Below are positions 23,768 to 35,944 of a stretch of 64,000 nt of DNA, in pieces. Both the position numbers and the translations under genes were made by a program. This stretch comes from Pithys albifrons albifrons (Eukaryota > Chordata > Aves > Passeriformes > Thamnophilidae). Every line of letters starts with the position of its first letter. Positions within the stretch are counted from its first letter, which is position 1. The stretch covers positions 1,054,001 to 1,118,000 of the forward strand of contig NC_092474.1 in NCBI RefSeq assembly GCF_047495875.1. Reading direction: 5' to 3'. The notes under the pieces were generated by a model that was not told the DNA's origin, made no database searches, and was given only the letters and a program-made list of their open reading frames with translations.

Positions 23768-26700
23768 CTGTGAAGAGGCAGGGGGACATATGTTAATGTT
23801 CTCCTCGCTGCATGATGTGGTAACACACACAGGGAGCTGGAAGAGTAAAACGGGCAAAGAGCACCACGAAGCCAACTCCAGTGCCAGGCCTGTTGAATGG
23901 AAGCTCTGGTGCACTCATGAGCTCACCTGTTCACTTTAGGATTGAATAGTGGAAAAATAATTCCACAAAAAGCTGAAAGACGTATTTAGAGCTACACTTA
24001 AGTGCACTCTGGGCTTTTACTATCAAATCAACCCCACTGCAGATATGTGACAGTGCATGGAAGCAGGACAAAGTCATCATACCAGTTCCAATTTGCCCAA
24101 CATGTTTTCAGGAGACATCTGCCCTAAAGAAGACTTTATGATGTTGAGAAGCCACAGCCTACCTTCCCACAACTAGCATAAATACCACCAGCCATTCTCT
24201 AGCTTGACAGAAACAGTTATATGCTCCTGCCTGATCTACATCAAGTTTGCATCCCTGTGTGACTGGATGGAGCTCAAATGTGGCAGTAGTATTTAGGAAA
24301 CCATGATCTCAAACAGAAACGTTCTGGGCTTCAAGATTCTGGACAACATCCCTGCTTTTCTCTTTTAAGATATGCTTATATCCAACAATCACCATACAAG
24401 CCCAACAGGTAGTTGTTGTCATTCCACTGTTTTGGTGACTAACAATTCTGCAATAAAGAACATTAGCACTAGATTTTGCAACTGCAGCTACCTGGAAAAA
24501 CACACTGGGCTAGACAAGCTTGTTTAAAACATTAAAGAAAAATCTGTACACAAATACATCTCTATCTTTTTTTCCATGAATCACATTTCATTTCAACACA
24601 ACTGACAAAAAGTGGTTTTGTGTTTGGAGGGCCCTTGTTTTCAGGGCTTTTTACTAAAGGGTAAGGACAAGGACTCCTCAAGCTTTTGCAAGAATGTTCT
24701 GCCCTTCGTGGGAAAGGTCTGCTAATTCTGCTTAAGACAGTGCTGGACAAAAGCCACTATTATTACAAACCAGCAAAGGGCCTTCTGTTTGGGTTGGTAT
24801 CTGGGGTCCATCAACCTCTGTACTGTGTCCCAGACTGACCAGCAAAAGCTCTTTTGGAGGGAATACAAAGTTCAGCAGAGGCCAATCTATCCTTGGTAGC
24901 CCTAACCCTGATAAAGTTACTTTAACCTCTGAAAAGTTACCCTAACCCTGGTAAATGCTGACTTTCAGCTCACTGGGAAAGAAAACAAGCAAACAACACC
25001 AAAGCAGCACAGCCACAAACCCGAGGGAGAATCAACCCACCTGACAGCATTGCACACAGCAGGGCAGGAACATGGAAGAAAATGGCTAAGAGATATTTTG
25101 GGTGTTTTAAGTATCACAGATGTAAACAGACATCAGCAAACGACACCTTTCTTTATGTAAGCCTGAGAAGGAAACGCACACATCAAGAGAAATGACAACT
25201 ATAATGTGTAACCTTGGATTGCTCAGTGGCTCTGGAACCCAAATAGATGTTTTGACCTATAGCCTCCAATTTAAACATTTAGATTGGCAACAGATAAGCC
25301 AAGCTGCTGCAAAACAAAATAATTAGAGTACATCTCTTGAAGTGGCTCCAGACATGTCCTCTAGACAGATGTTTTCACACAGAAACCCTAAACAGAAAAA
25401 AAATTCACCCAAACAGCATTTCTGTTCCTAGAGACATCTGTCAGCAAATGATACTTCAAGGTAATGAAGTAATGAAATCCTACAAGACTGAAAGCAGCAC
25501 AAATGGCTCTCCACCAGCAGCATAATTAACAGCAACACGATGCTGAACACAGCCCAGCCAGGTACCACCATGACCCTGGTACCCAATCTGAGCCAGAGCT
25601 CCAAGAACCTTCCTCCTCAACCCTAAGGGATTTCCTCAGCAGTAAACATCAGGAATGATGATCCCTTCCATGCCTCTGAATATTTTCTCCCTTTTTCAAA
25701 AAGCACAATTTTAGTAACTACAAGGGAAACTAGAAATGAAACATTTATTTCATGACATAGAATGCAAGAGGGGTTTTTGCTTGTTATGTGCACACAATAC
25801 TCCTTTCCACTCAGTGTGGCCACTGTCGTGGCATTTATAGACTCAGTGCTGAGAGGAGAAAAAGAGCTGGCAGAGTTTACAGCAGCTCTTTGTGAAGAGG
25901 ATACACACAAAGCAACACAGCTCAGAGTTCCCCTACTCAAGTCTGAAACAAGAGTTTTATTCAAAGTAGTGTGTTCATAAGTGATCTGCAAAGAGCAGAG
26001 AAGGCGACATTTCTCAGGCCTGAAATATGTGAGTTTGCAAAGCTGTGACCAAACTGGCTGAGAAGGGCCAGGCCTTTGTGTGCTTGGATTTGGGACCCAG
26101 GAATGGGAATAACGGGAATTAAGGCAGCACATCAACAATTTGATGACTCAGGAAGGGATCCCTCACCCAGGAGGGAACAAGGCACTTTGTAAATGCCAAG
26201 CAGTGCCCTCGCAGAACGTCCCAAAGCTTCTCCTTTCAGTGCTCTCCAACAAATACAACTCCAAGCACCGTGTCCTGAGACAGGAGGGGCCATGTCTGCA
26301 GTTTGCCACATGGCACTTTCATCACCTTGCTAAGATCAGGCAGTACTAAGCACCCAACACACCTCATCTGGCTGCAGCCACAGCATGGCAGAAGCAACAA
26401 GCCTTGACCTGCAGGATCCCTGGACATTTTGGCTCATTTTTATTCTTTTTTGGAGAATCAATGTCACTGGCAAGCAGGATGAGGTAACACAACACAGAAA
26501 TGTTGCAGCCAGGACAATTATCTCCAATAGTGGTACATGTGTGTGAGAAAGACAAAGCAGAATTTCAGGTCACTGAAAATCAATTCTGAGACAATGTGTG
26601 ACCTATCAGTCACACTTAATGAGTTTTTCACCATGCTCTGGCACTTTACAGAGTATTTACAGAGATTTTTTTTCTTTTATTACTATATTAAATTCCCAGC

Positions 26701-29700
26701 ACAGAACACAAGGTATTATTTTGCATTTTTTTCCCCAATTTGCCTTATTTTCCTGTCTCCAAGACTAGCACAGACAAGCTTCCAATGGCTGTGGCCAGTT
26801 AAAAACCCACCCTTGGCATCAGCCAGCACATGCAAGAACAAGTTTGCAACATTAGCACAGTTTCACCTCTTATTTTCTCAATGCTGCACCTACCACCAAA
26901 TGGAAAGAATGAGGACAATCAAAACCCCCTTGTCAGACACATAAAAAGGAACATTTCACTCAAGCATTAAAGCACACATTTCTCCCAGCATAAAAGCATT
27001 CAGTAATGCTGAAGGGGTTGTGGTGGGGCAATCAAACAGATTTGGAGAGAGGGAGTATTTGCACTCATGCCTCATTTGTCAGGGACAGGCACTGAGACAG
27101 AAGATTTATCATGTGATAAACACACTTTGTTGCTGACAGGACAATAAAGGGAAGCTTTTTGGAAGCAATTAGCCAGTACATAGAAGAAGGTCCATTTATG
27201 AGGTTTCCAAGCAAAGAAAGAAACCCAATCAACAAACCAAACGTTGATATTTCGGGAAATCCCACTCAAGGGAATGTTTCATTTCTGTTTCTTAAAGGAA
27301 CACAGGCAGACCTGAGCAGCTCACAGCATAGCAGTCTTCTCTCCCAACATGTCTGTGGTTTCCTTAATACTGATGCATTAACCAGAGAATGAAGCTCTTC
27401 CAAATGGAGCCCCAGCAGACTCTTATCTGAGAGACACCTGATCCTCCAAATGCACCCAATATTGAGAAATATTTGTTAGCATGAACTCCTCACTACAGAT
27501 AAGCTCCAGTAAAATTTTAGATACAAGATACTCTGAGAAAGTGTAATTTGACCTCCTCTGTTTACCTTCCATCTCTAAAGAAAACCTGTTCAAAAAGGTT
27601 TTTTAGCCCAATGACAAACCAAAGATGCTCAGTTGTTTCAAAGCTCCAATCTCTGAGTACCAGATGAAAGCTCTGGAGCACCTCCTTATGAAGAGGCTGT
27701 CTGAGGATGCTGAAAATGTATCTGCAATATTTTATTCCCTGTAAAGATAGTAACATTTCAACTACAGTATAAAAAGGAAAAGTTATTATCTACCTACTTA
27801 TCCAGGCCCTCTGCAACCAAAATCCTGCAATATTCCAGTCAGTGTTTCAGTGCTGCTCCCCCAGCCCAGACTGAGCACACTTCAGGTTTACTGACCTTAC
27901 CCCTGCTCTCCCCCCAAGACTGCAATTATTTTACTAACTAATTCCCTTGCATGCCCCTTGATAATGTTTTCAGTATTTCCATTTCTGGAAATCCATTTTG
28001 CCAACAGAACAGCTTCTGTAGTTTTCTGTCCCTCAGCCTTCTGTTTGTCACGAAGGACGGCAGAACAAACACGGAACTATCCAGCAATTGCATTGACTGG
28101 ATGCATTTGGTACAAGCAGATCCCTCACAGTGCTCAGTCACACAGGAGTAAAGACAGAGCAGGGATTTCAGCTGGGTTACCATGGCCAAATGCAGTCATC
28201 TTAACCAGGACCTATAATTCTGCCTTCCATTTTGGTTTTGAGATTGGTAGTCTTTTGCTTTTTTAAAAATAAATAAAATGCATTATAAAAGCTGACAGGG
28301 CTAAAAATTTTGTTGAAACACTGTCAGAAACCAAAAATCAGATAAGATGAGCATTCTGACATCTCTGAGAGCTTATTTTTGAGCTACAGGCTGTAAAACT
28401 TCATCAGCCCAGGCAGGTTGAAGTTATTACCTTTCTATTAAATGCTGTGCAAACCCCACCCTGCAGCTTTCCAAAACAACAGCTCAGATTTATCCTCTTC
28501 AATTTTAAGCTTCATGTTTCACATGCTGAAAGGGCTCTCGACTTGGGCTGGAATCCATTCGTGCTCCATGCCCTGGTGCCTCTGAATTTCCCCCGAAGTT
28601 TCAGAGCACTGCCCTGCAGGGTTCCTGCCCCACCACACCCAGCAGGTTTGGTCACAAACACTCCCCCATCACAGGGGCAGGAAGGGGAGCAGCAGTTCAG
28701 CATCACTGGGAGAGACATGGACTCGCTGAGCATTGGAAAGCACACAGAGAATGGATGGACTGCAAATTAAACAACTTTGTACACAGACTGATCTCACATT
28801 TTGTTACAGTAAGACATCAATTTCAATGAGGAACAGTGACCTAAATCTCTCCAACCTTTTAGCATTTCAACAAGAAAAATAAAAAGTGCCTGAAGCAAGA
28901 AAAAAGCCAACATTAAGACATGCACATACTCATCTAATTTGCTTTACTGGGTTCTCTTGAGCCACTTACACTGGGCTCCCTTTAACAGCTGGCAGTGCTC
29001 CAGCCAGCAAAAAAGTGGCAGTCTCTGCCCAAGGTGCCTTTCACTGTTTCAGCTTGAAAGGTATTTGGCTTCCAGAGATGTTATAAAGTTGAAATGAAGT
29101 ATTATCTGCTACATCTTTTGAGCAGTGAATGTTATGTAGGGACTTACTAAGAGAGTAACAGGTAGAGGAAAATTACTCAGAAGTATCTCATTTTGAAAAG
29201 GCAGATGTTCTCTATTTAAAATATGTCAAATACTAAATTCTATTACGCCTTCTCCCTGCTTCATTGCTACAGGAAAAGCACAGCTAAACTGTCAATGCTT
29301 CTAGATTGAGGTTGTTTACTTAATACACTATTGAAAAGAATAACCTCTATAAATTATGGGTTTGAAACAACGGGGGAAGGAAGAGGGAGTGAAGAACAGC
29401 AGCACTCACACTCACAGCCTTTCCTGAACAGCATTTCAGGAGGGAGGATTTCAGAGGCATTGCTCTCCAGCAAGCCAGAGATTCACACAATTAGGAAAAT
29501 TAAGCAACAATTTCCTTTTGGAGAATCCAAAAATGCATCCTAAATTGCACTAGGTTTTGACTAAGCCCACTTAAGTTATCCAGCAAGGAAAGAACACATT
29601 TAGAAAACATCTCTGGTCTTTTTGGCTCTTAAAAAAACTTGTCCTGTGTCATTGGCACTGTCAGAGGAATTATCTCGTGCTGCCACTTTCTTTGCAAGAC

Positions 29701-32422
29701 AAATATGCTGGAGATTGTGACTGACACTGTCCAGTAGAGCCTTCCAGTTACAGATGGAGTAAAAATAGGCTCTAAACCCTTCCTCAAAAAGACCTGGAGT
29801 GAGCACAGCAATGCAGAGCACAGAAAGGTGATTGTTCAAAACAAAAAGAACAGCTGAGCACAAACAAATCCCTCAACCTCCCTGAACAGACTGAGACCAC
29901 CCCAACTTCACACACTGCCCTTATTAAGCACCAGACTGGATATTACTGAGAAGAGATGTGAGAACTCCCACCATAAGAAATGTCACTCCTTCACAAGGGT
30001 AAGAACCACCTGCACACTAAAAGCAAGGCCAAATTCATGTGGGGTTGGTTTGGTTTGTGGGGGGTGTTTTATTTGTTATTTTTAGCTTATTGGGGGGGGT
30101 TAAAATTTGTTTACATCTCTGGGGGAAAAGGCAGGCACCACAAAGCCCCTGCTCCTCCACAGTACCTGCTCAGGGGCCACGTGTCTGCACTCCCACCCCA
30201 GGGAGATGCTTTTCTTCACTGCCCTCATCCAAGCAGCAAGGGCAGGATGTTGCCACTGCACAAGGTACCAGGAAACTTAATTTTCTCTGTAGTGCTCTCA
30301 CATCTAATAGCATGACCTATGAAAGCACTATGATGATACCTATTAGAAATTACAGTGTTGATGCCAATTAACTCCAGGACAATTAACTGGTGCTACTGAG
30401 CCCCAGTGACAACAGTCTTCATTTTCACAGCCCCTACCAAAACAAAACATAAATTGAAGACCAATGAGATAGAAAAAATCATAAAATCTGACCTCAGATT
30501 CCCATTTATGAGCTGCCAAACCTGTGCCATTTTATCATAGCAAGGAAGAGTCAAACCAAAACCTCTTCAGAGGCAACAACCACCCAAGCAAAGGCTCAGC
30601 ACCTCTTCTGGCCACCAGGGCTAACCCAGCCCTGCCTGTGTTTTGACATTTCAGAGTAATTTTTCTCAACAACTGGATCTTTAAAAATTTTTTTGTTTGT
30701 CTTTGTAGCCAGGAATTACTGGGAAACAGCTCTGGGCAGTAGATAAGTCAGTCAGTGGCACTACTGGAAACAACACAAATGCAGAGCAAGAAGGCTGTGA
30801 GCCCTCCCCACGTTCTGGATGCCACAGTGAGAGAGGAAAGTCTTGCTCTGAGACAGAACAGCAGCTCCAGGGTTGCTGTTTCTTCAATTTTCCTTTCCCA
30901 TATGCAGATACAATGCCTGTTTTGAAGCTGCCACTGCCCTTTTCTGTGGGAAGACAAAAAACAGGAGGTACTGCACACAAAGGAGAGAATGGCACCTCTC
31001 AGGCCATGACAAACAGGCAGCTTTATCAGAGGCACAACTATCTCAGACAAACCATTTCACTCCATGTGGTCCCGTTATCTGGGGACCACTGCAGGGCCTC
31101 TCCTCTATTTTTACAGTTGTAGCTATAATTTTATTCCCTTGCACAGCTGCATTTAGAGTGTCCAAACCCACGTGCCACTATGAGTACACAGAACAAGGGG
31201 TCCACAGCCACTGTAATTTTATCACTTCCTTCCTACAAATAACAGTTGTTATTGCTGCCACTGGGAAGAAACCAGCATTTCCTTCATGAAGCCACAAACT
31301 AAATACATGAGATTATTTGAACAGCTAACAAAAATGTGGGGTGCGTTTTTGTTCATCTGTTTCATTTTTATTTAAAGACCTTCATCTCCTTCCAACAATG
31401 AGAAAACAGGCTAGTTATATTTACCTTCTAACTAACTGCAACAATATTAAACCAGATACTCAGTTTATTGTAATGTGCACAGGCCCACTGACCTCAGGAA
31501 ATCAACATTCATTTACTTCAACCTGAGGATCTGACGTCCTGAAGAGGCATCTTAGAGGGCTGCAATTCTGGAACACCAGTAAAAACAAACACTGATTTAT
31601 GCAGTGACCTCTGTTAAACTCCTTTTAACACAGAAAGTATTTGGACAATTATTTTTTTATCAGTCCTGTTTAAAAGTTTTTAAAAAGGGAACCACCCTTA
31701 TCTTTGTCATGTTCCAGTGGTACTGAAAGCACACGTGGCAGCTCTGCACATACAGCACCTGCTCAGCAGAAACAGCAGAATTACCTTACCCAGGGAACAA
31801 AAAGAGTTCAAGAAAATCAGAACACCTGTAATGCAGCCAAACCTGAGGTACAGGTCACCTGAGAGCACACTCAGCCTTCCCCAGGCACCAGGAGGAAAAT
31901 GCCACTCACAAGATGGTTGCAGGATTTAAATGCTATGGTGTTATTTACATGGGCTAAAGGACAAATGCATAATCACAGACTGTTATTACAGACCACCACT
32001 AATTTAAGACACATTTCCAAGCACATTTTGCTCAGCCAAGCCCTACCAACTCATCTACTTCTCCTATCACTGTGTGTGTTTGCAGGGCAGTGTTGTGACC
32101 TGCTTCAGTAAAACAAAGTGAATCTGAAAAGAAGGAACAGTCTGAGAGGGGGTTCCAGTGGTTGGTTTGGTTTACCTGGAGAATTTCCACTGCTCCCTGC
32201 ACAGCTCCATGAGCAGCTGCATCAGCAGAGCTGACAGGGAGCCAGCTGGACACAGAGGGGAAACCAAACAAGCCCCAAACTCAGTTTGCTGGCAAACATG
32301 ACTTTCAACACCCCTGAGGATCTCAACAGCATGACTGTCATCACTCAGGCTGCTCCCTGCTATTTCCAGTTCATGATTAGGTGGCACTGTGCCATTTCCC
32401 ACCCTGGTTATTAACCTCTCAC
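23768..32422 (-). other. ARVCF: ARVCF intron between the two visible head-domain exons
   Basis: The intron is 8655 bp in phase 0, bounded by donor gtgaga at 32422 and acceptor ttcacag at 23768. It contains the small 20-bp x 3 repeat at 24900-24959 and otherwise ordinary AT-rich intronic sequence. I examined the longer open frames, such as 25623-26138 (minus) and 30873-31289 (plus), and saw no recognisable domain or splice-supported exon. Confidence 0.85.
24900..24959. repeat. 20-bp tandem repeat, three copies, with telomere-like words
   Basis: The three units are CCCTAACCCTGATAAAGTTA, CTTTAACCTCTGAAAAGTTA and CCCTAACCCTGGTAAATGCT. The first and third contain the word CCCTAACCC, one and a half vertebrate telomere repeats, exactly 40 bp apart; the middle copy is diverged. 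The pattern is a diverged 20-bp tandem and does not form a true TTAGGG array. Confidence 0.85.
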
Positions 32423-32581
32423 CTTGGTTTCAGTTCTCCTTGTGGTTCCATCCTCAGAAGTGACAATAGACACGTGGGAGGTGGGAGTGCCTGGGTCTTC
32501 CTCCACAGTAACTGTCTCTTCCACCATTTCTTGAGGCTCTTGCATCATTGCTATCGAGGTCTGGTTACTGGGGCTTTGTTC
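32423..32581 (-). CDS. ARVCF: ARVCF internal coding exon, N-terminal head (53 codons)
   Basis: This is the most 5' ARVCF exon visible. It encodes exactly 53 codons, phase 0 at both ends, starting EQSPSNQTSIAMM and ending TSEDGTTRRTETK, and includes the acidic block VEETVTVEEDPGTPTSHVSI. That block is the conserved head-domain signature of ARVCF; p120/CTNND1 has a recognisably different version (EEDPEGAMS type), which decides between the paralogs. The acceptor is a T-rich tract ending tgtttag at 32582; the donor is CCAAG|gtgaga at 32422. An in-frame stop lies directly upstream of the acceptor, so this is not a first exon reading through, although two adjacent Met codons (residues 12-13) could serve as an internal start in a shorter isoform. 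The family binds the juxtamembrane tail of classical cadherins at adherens junctions; this segment lies N-terminal to the cadherin-binding armadillo domain. Upstream coiled-coil coding exon(s) are not seen in the window. Confidence 0.95.
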
Positions 32582-33622
32582 CTAAACAAGCAGGTAAAAA
32601 AAGTAATAATTTAACTTTCCACTTCTACCATTGTGGTGCAACTATTCTATTTATTTCAGATTCCTCAACTGAAAACCCCCCCACATTTTACCCAAAAACA
32701 TCCAAGTACAGATTCAGAGAAAGTTATTTACTATGTCAGGAAAGCATTCTGCAACTGTGCTGGTGTGACTGGGCTCAGGGCAGCAAACAGAAATCATGCA
32801 AAGCATCTATCAAGTGCTTCATATTTATAGGAACACACTAACAGACTTATTACCTTATATTGAAACCTGCCTTAAGCTTTCTCCTCAATGCCCAGCATTG
32901 GAGAAGTGCAATTTTTGTCTGTAAAAACATTCATTCAGTTCTGCAGTGAACAGGCCCCACTGGCTTTCAGAGCAGTTCATATTACACACCATTAAAAGTT
33001 TATTTTCATTTGATCAAAAATACACTCAGTTGCAGACTAGAGAAGGCCATAAAACATCAACACCTCCAATTAAATGGACACCTTTCTCAAGCTGTCCAAG
33101 GCAGTGATAATTAGAAAAAATGGATGGCTAGAGATAAACAGCTGAATCCAGTTAAATGCTTCCCTTCCCACATCTTTGCTAAGTCCATAAAGTCTAACTG
33201 GCTATAAGCTTATTTAAAATTTATAACAGACAGACAACCTAATGAAAACTAAACAGAAAGGAGGGAGACCAAAGGCGGGTTCTTGCAGGGATTCTGCCCA
33301 AAGAGAGTGCTCTGCTGCTCACCAACATCTGAACCTTCCCTTTCCTTCTCTAACTGTGTTTCAGCACAGAAATCAGAGAAGCTCCCTTTGGTGGATGAAC
33401 ATATTTCAGAAGTTTCACAGCAAGAGGCCAATAAAGAACCAGCTCAGGCACTGAGAAGTCTGAGCTTCCCTGGCATTACGAGTCCTCAGCCACAAAAAAT
33501 TAAATGCCAGACTGATAAATTCATCAACACCCCTGAAGGCATCTGGGCCTTAAAACCAAACAGGGGCTTCTGGTGGCACATCCTGCCAACAGGCACTCAA
33601 AGAACACCCTTTATTGAGGGCT

Positions 33623-33672
33623 ATACATATACACACAAACACAGCCACACAGAGACAGTGCTATATATATAT
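33623..33672. repeat. short ATAC/CA and TA low-complexity stretch
   Basis: Imperfect tatacatatacacacaaac is followed by CACA/GAGA-like sequence and a TATATATATATG run. It is a degenerate microsatellite of no evident function. Confidence 0.7.
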
Positions 33673-35638
33673 GTTTTAAAATCTAAAAGTCAAAGAAGAA
33701 TGACATAGAGCCCTAAACCACAAAGTGAACACCTTCTCCCCTAAATAAAACACTGTGGACAAATCCAGCAGAGCTCTTCACATCACAGCAAGATAAAAGG
33801 GTTGGGGTGAAACTGTTGTCATGCACATGCTGAGCCTGACTACAGCAAGGTTTAAATACTCTCCATGTGAGCAGCTTCATCACCAGGGAACTACATATAT
33901 TTTGTATCATTTTATTTAGAAAAATTGCATTTCACCTGAGCAATGATCTCCAGACTGCCCCTTTTGCTGTGCCATGTTTTGTGCAGGCTCCCAACGACCT
34001 CATGCTGCTGAACAGGGTATTGTGGTCTCATTAAGCTCATCCTCCAATGCCAAAACTGATTCAAGGGGGAACCTTCCCAGTCCTCTCACACATGAATGTA
34101 CATCCACACATCTCATCCACCACCTTCATTTCCAGCTGCACTTGAGCTGTCCCCATCCCTTCAATCCCCTCCAGACTTTCCAGAGGTAAACTGTTTTCTG
34201 GCAATAAGGCATAGGAGATGGAAGGTGCAAAGAAATATTTTGCTCTTTGAACTTCTGCAATACTCTTTTTTTTAGTAAAAAGAATAAAAATAGTCTGCCT
34301 TTGTATTCAGACTGCCTGTGGGCAGAGGAAACCTTAAAAGATGGGCACTTACACATGAGCAAATTGCAAACTAGAGCATATTGACTTTAAATGAGCACTG
34401 CACTGGTTTTTATCCTCTGGCTGCTTCTAAAATGAAGATTCAGGGAGGTGTGGTACAGATCTGCATTCCTGCAAGAGAACTGTTGTTAGCAAGAGACTGT
34501 CCCAGGCATCAGAAAGCCTCAAAGCTTGCAAAGTTCAAGGCAGATGCCCCAACACAGAGGAGTAACCAGACTGCCTCTTGTGTGTGTTCCCTCTTACTAT
34601 GTGAGCAAAGAGGACAGCCTATCATCCAGCTTACTCCCTGAATTAGCTTAAGGAGATGGTTCTTTGATCTCCAAACCCAGTACTTTCTCTACATCACTAA
34701 TGTGGAGTTGTCACAAGCCAACATTAATGTAGAAAAGATGCAGAGATTTTGTTATCTGTTTTTAGACTCCATCATTAAGGATTTTAGGTCATCACAAATT
34801 GCAGAAACTGGGACACATTACCCCTTTCAACTATCTTCCTTCTCTGCTCAGCTTCTAAGGCAGTATTTAGGACATTCTTTTTTGCTAAATACACCTTGGC
34901 ATCTCAGATTCCAAACATTTGGCAGTTAAGCCTAATTATCCAAAGTAAACCACAAGTTGCTGGGTAAGACTGGAACACGACACTCCTAATGAATTATGCT
35001 ACCAGCAGTTCCCTGTCTGCTACAGGGAGGTAATTCCAGCTCAGAACAACACACTCATTTCTTTACTTTGCTGAGGTTTTCAAAGCAAAAGCAACCAGAC
35101 AATTCCTTTTGTGCCACCACAGTGGCCAGGACCCTGTGGTCCCTTCCTGCTGGCAGAGAGGGTGTTCCCCAGCACCAGAGGGATCTGCCATGACTGTCAT
35201 CAGCTGAGCATCCAGTTCTCTTCAGGAGGAACAAACAGGATCCTTGGCCGTCCCTGCAGGTTGGCTCCCTCCTCCTCTAGGATCCTCCCTCCAAAATACT
35301 CAAGGCACAAGAGCTGAAGGAAGTACAGAAATCCTGTCACAGGAAGCATCATCAAGGGCCATAGCACTGGCAGAGAGCGTTTGGATGGCTGGGCAGGGGC
35401 CTCTGTGGCTGGTGCCCACACCCACAGCACCAGAGAGAGGAGCAGGACAGACCCGAGATGGCAGCCAGGTCCAACCAAGGACAGTATGACAGTGAGGAGA
35501 GAGGCTCGAGGTCAACCTGGGAAGCAAACCAGGGTTAGGATGATGAGGTGCAGGGATACACAGGCAGGTCCACAGTGACAAGGCACGTCCGAGGTTCGTC
35601 TGGGGTGACAGAGACCATGGGCAGTCACAGGCACACCA

Positions 35639-35944
35639 GTGCTCCTGCAGCACAACACACACACACAGACACAGACACACACAGACACACACACAGACAC
35701 ACGCAGACACACAGGCACACAGTGCTCCTGCAGCACAACACACACACACAGACACAGACACACACAGACACACACACACACAGACACACACAGGCACACC
35801 AGTGCTCCTGCAGCACAACACACACACACAGACACACACACAGACACACAGTGCTCCTGCAGCACACACACAGACACACACACACATACACTCAGACAGA
35901 CACACAGACACACACACACACACAGACCAGTGCTCCTGCAGCAC
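35639..35944. repeat. CA/GACA microsatellite punctuated by five hairpin boxes
   Basis: Five identical copies of GTGCTCCTGCAGCAC occur at 35639-35653, 35722-35736, 35802-35816, 35851-35865 and 35930-35944. Between them lie ACACAC, AGACAC and CAGACACACA stretches of about 35-70 bp. Spacings are 83, 80, 49 and 79 bp, so the higher-order unit is about 80 bp with one shortened copy. Each box can form a 5-bp stem (GTGCT/AGCAC) around CCTGC and contains CTGCAG. Long open frames over it on both strands encode only Thr-His or Val-Cys repeats and are not genes. Confidence 0.95.

Noticed and set aside
23018..23773. 251-codon plus-strand frame opposite the ARVCF head exon
   Set aside because: Antisense of a GC-rich exon. 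The minus-strand frame has correct splice sites and recognised motifs; the plus frame has none.
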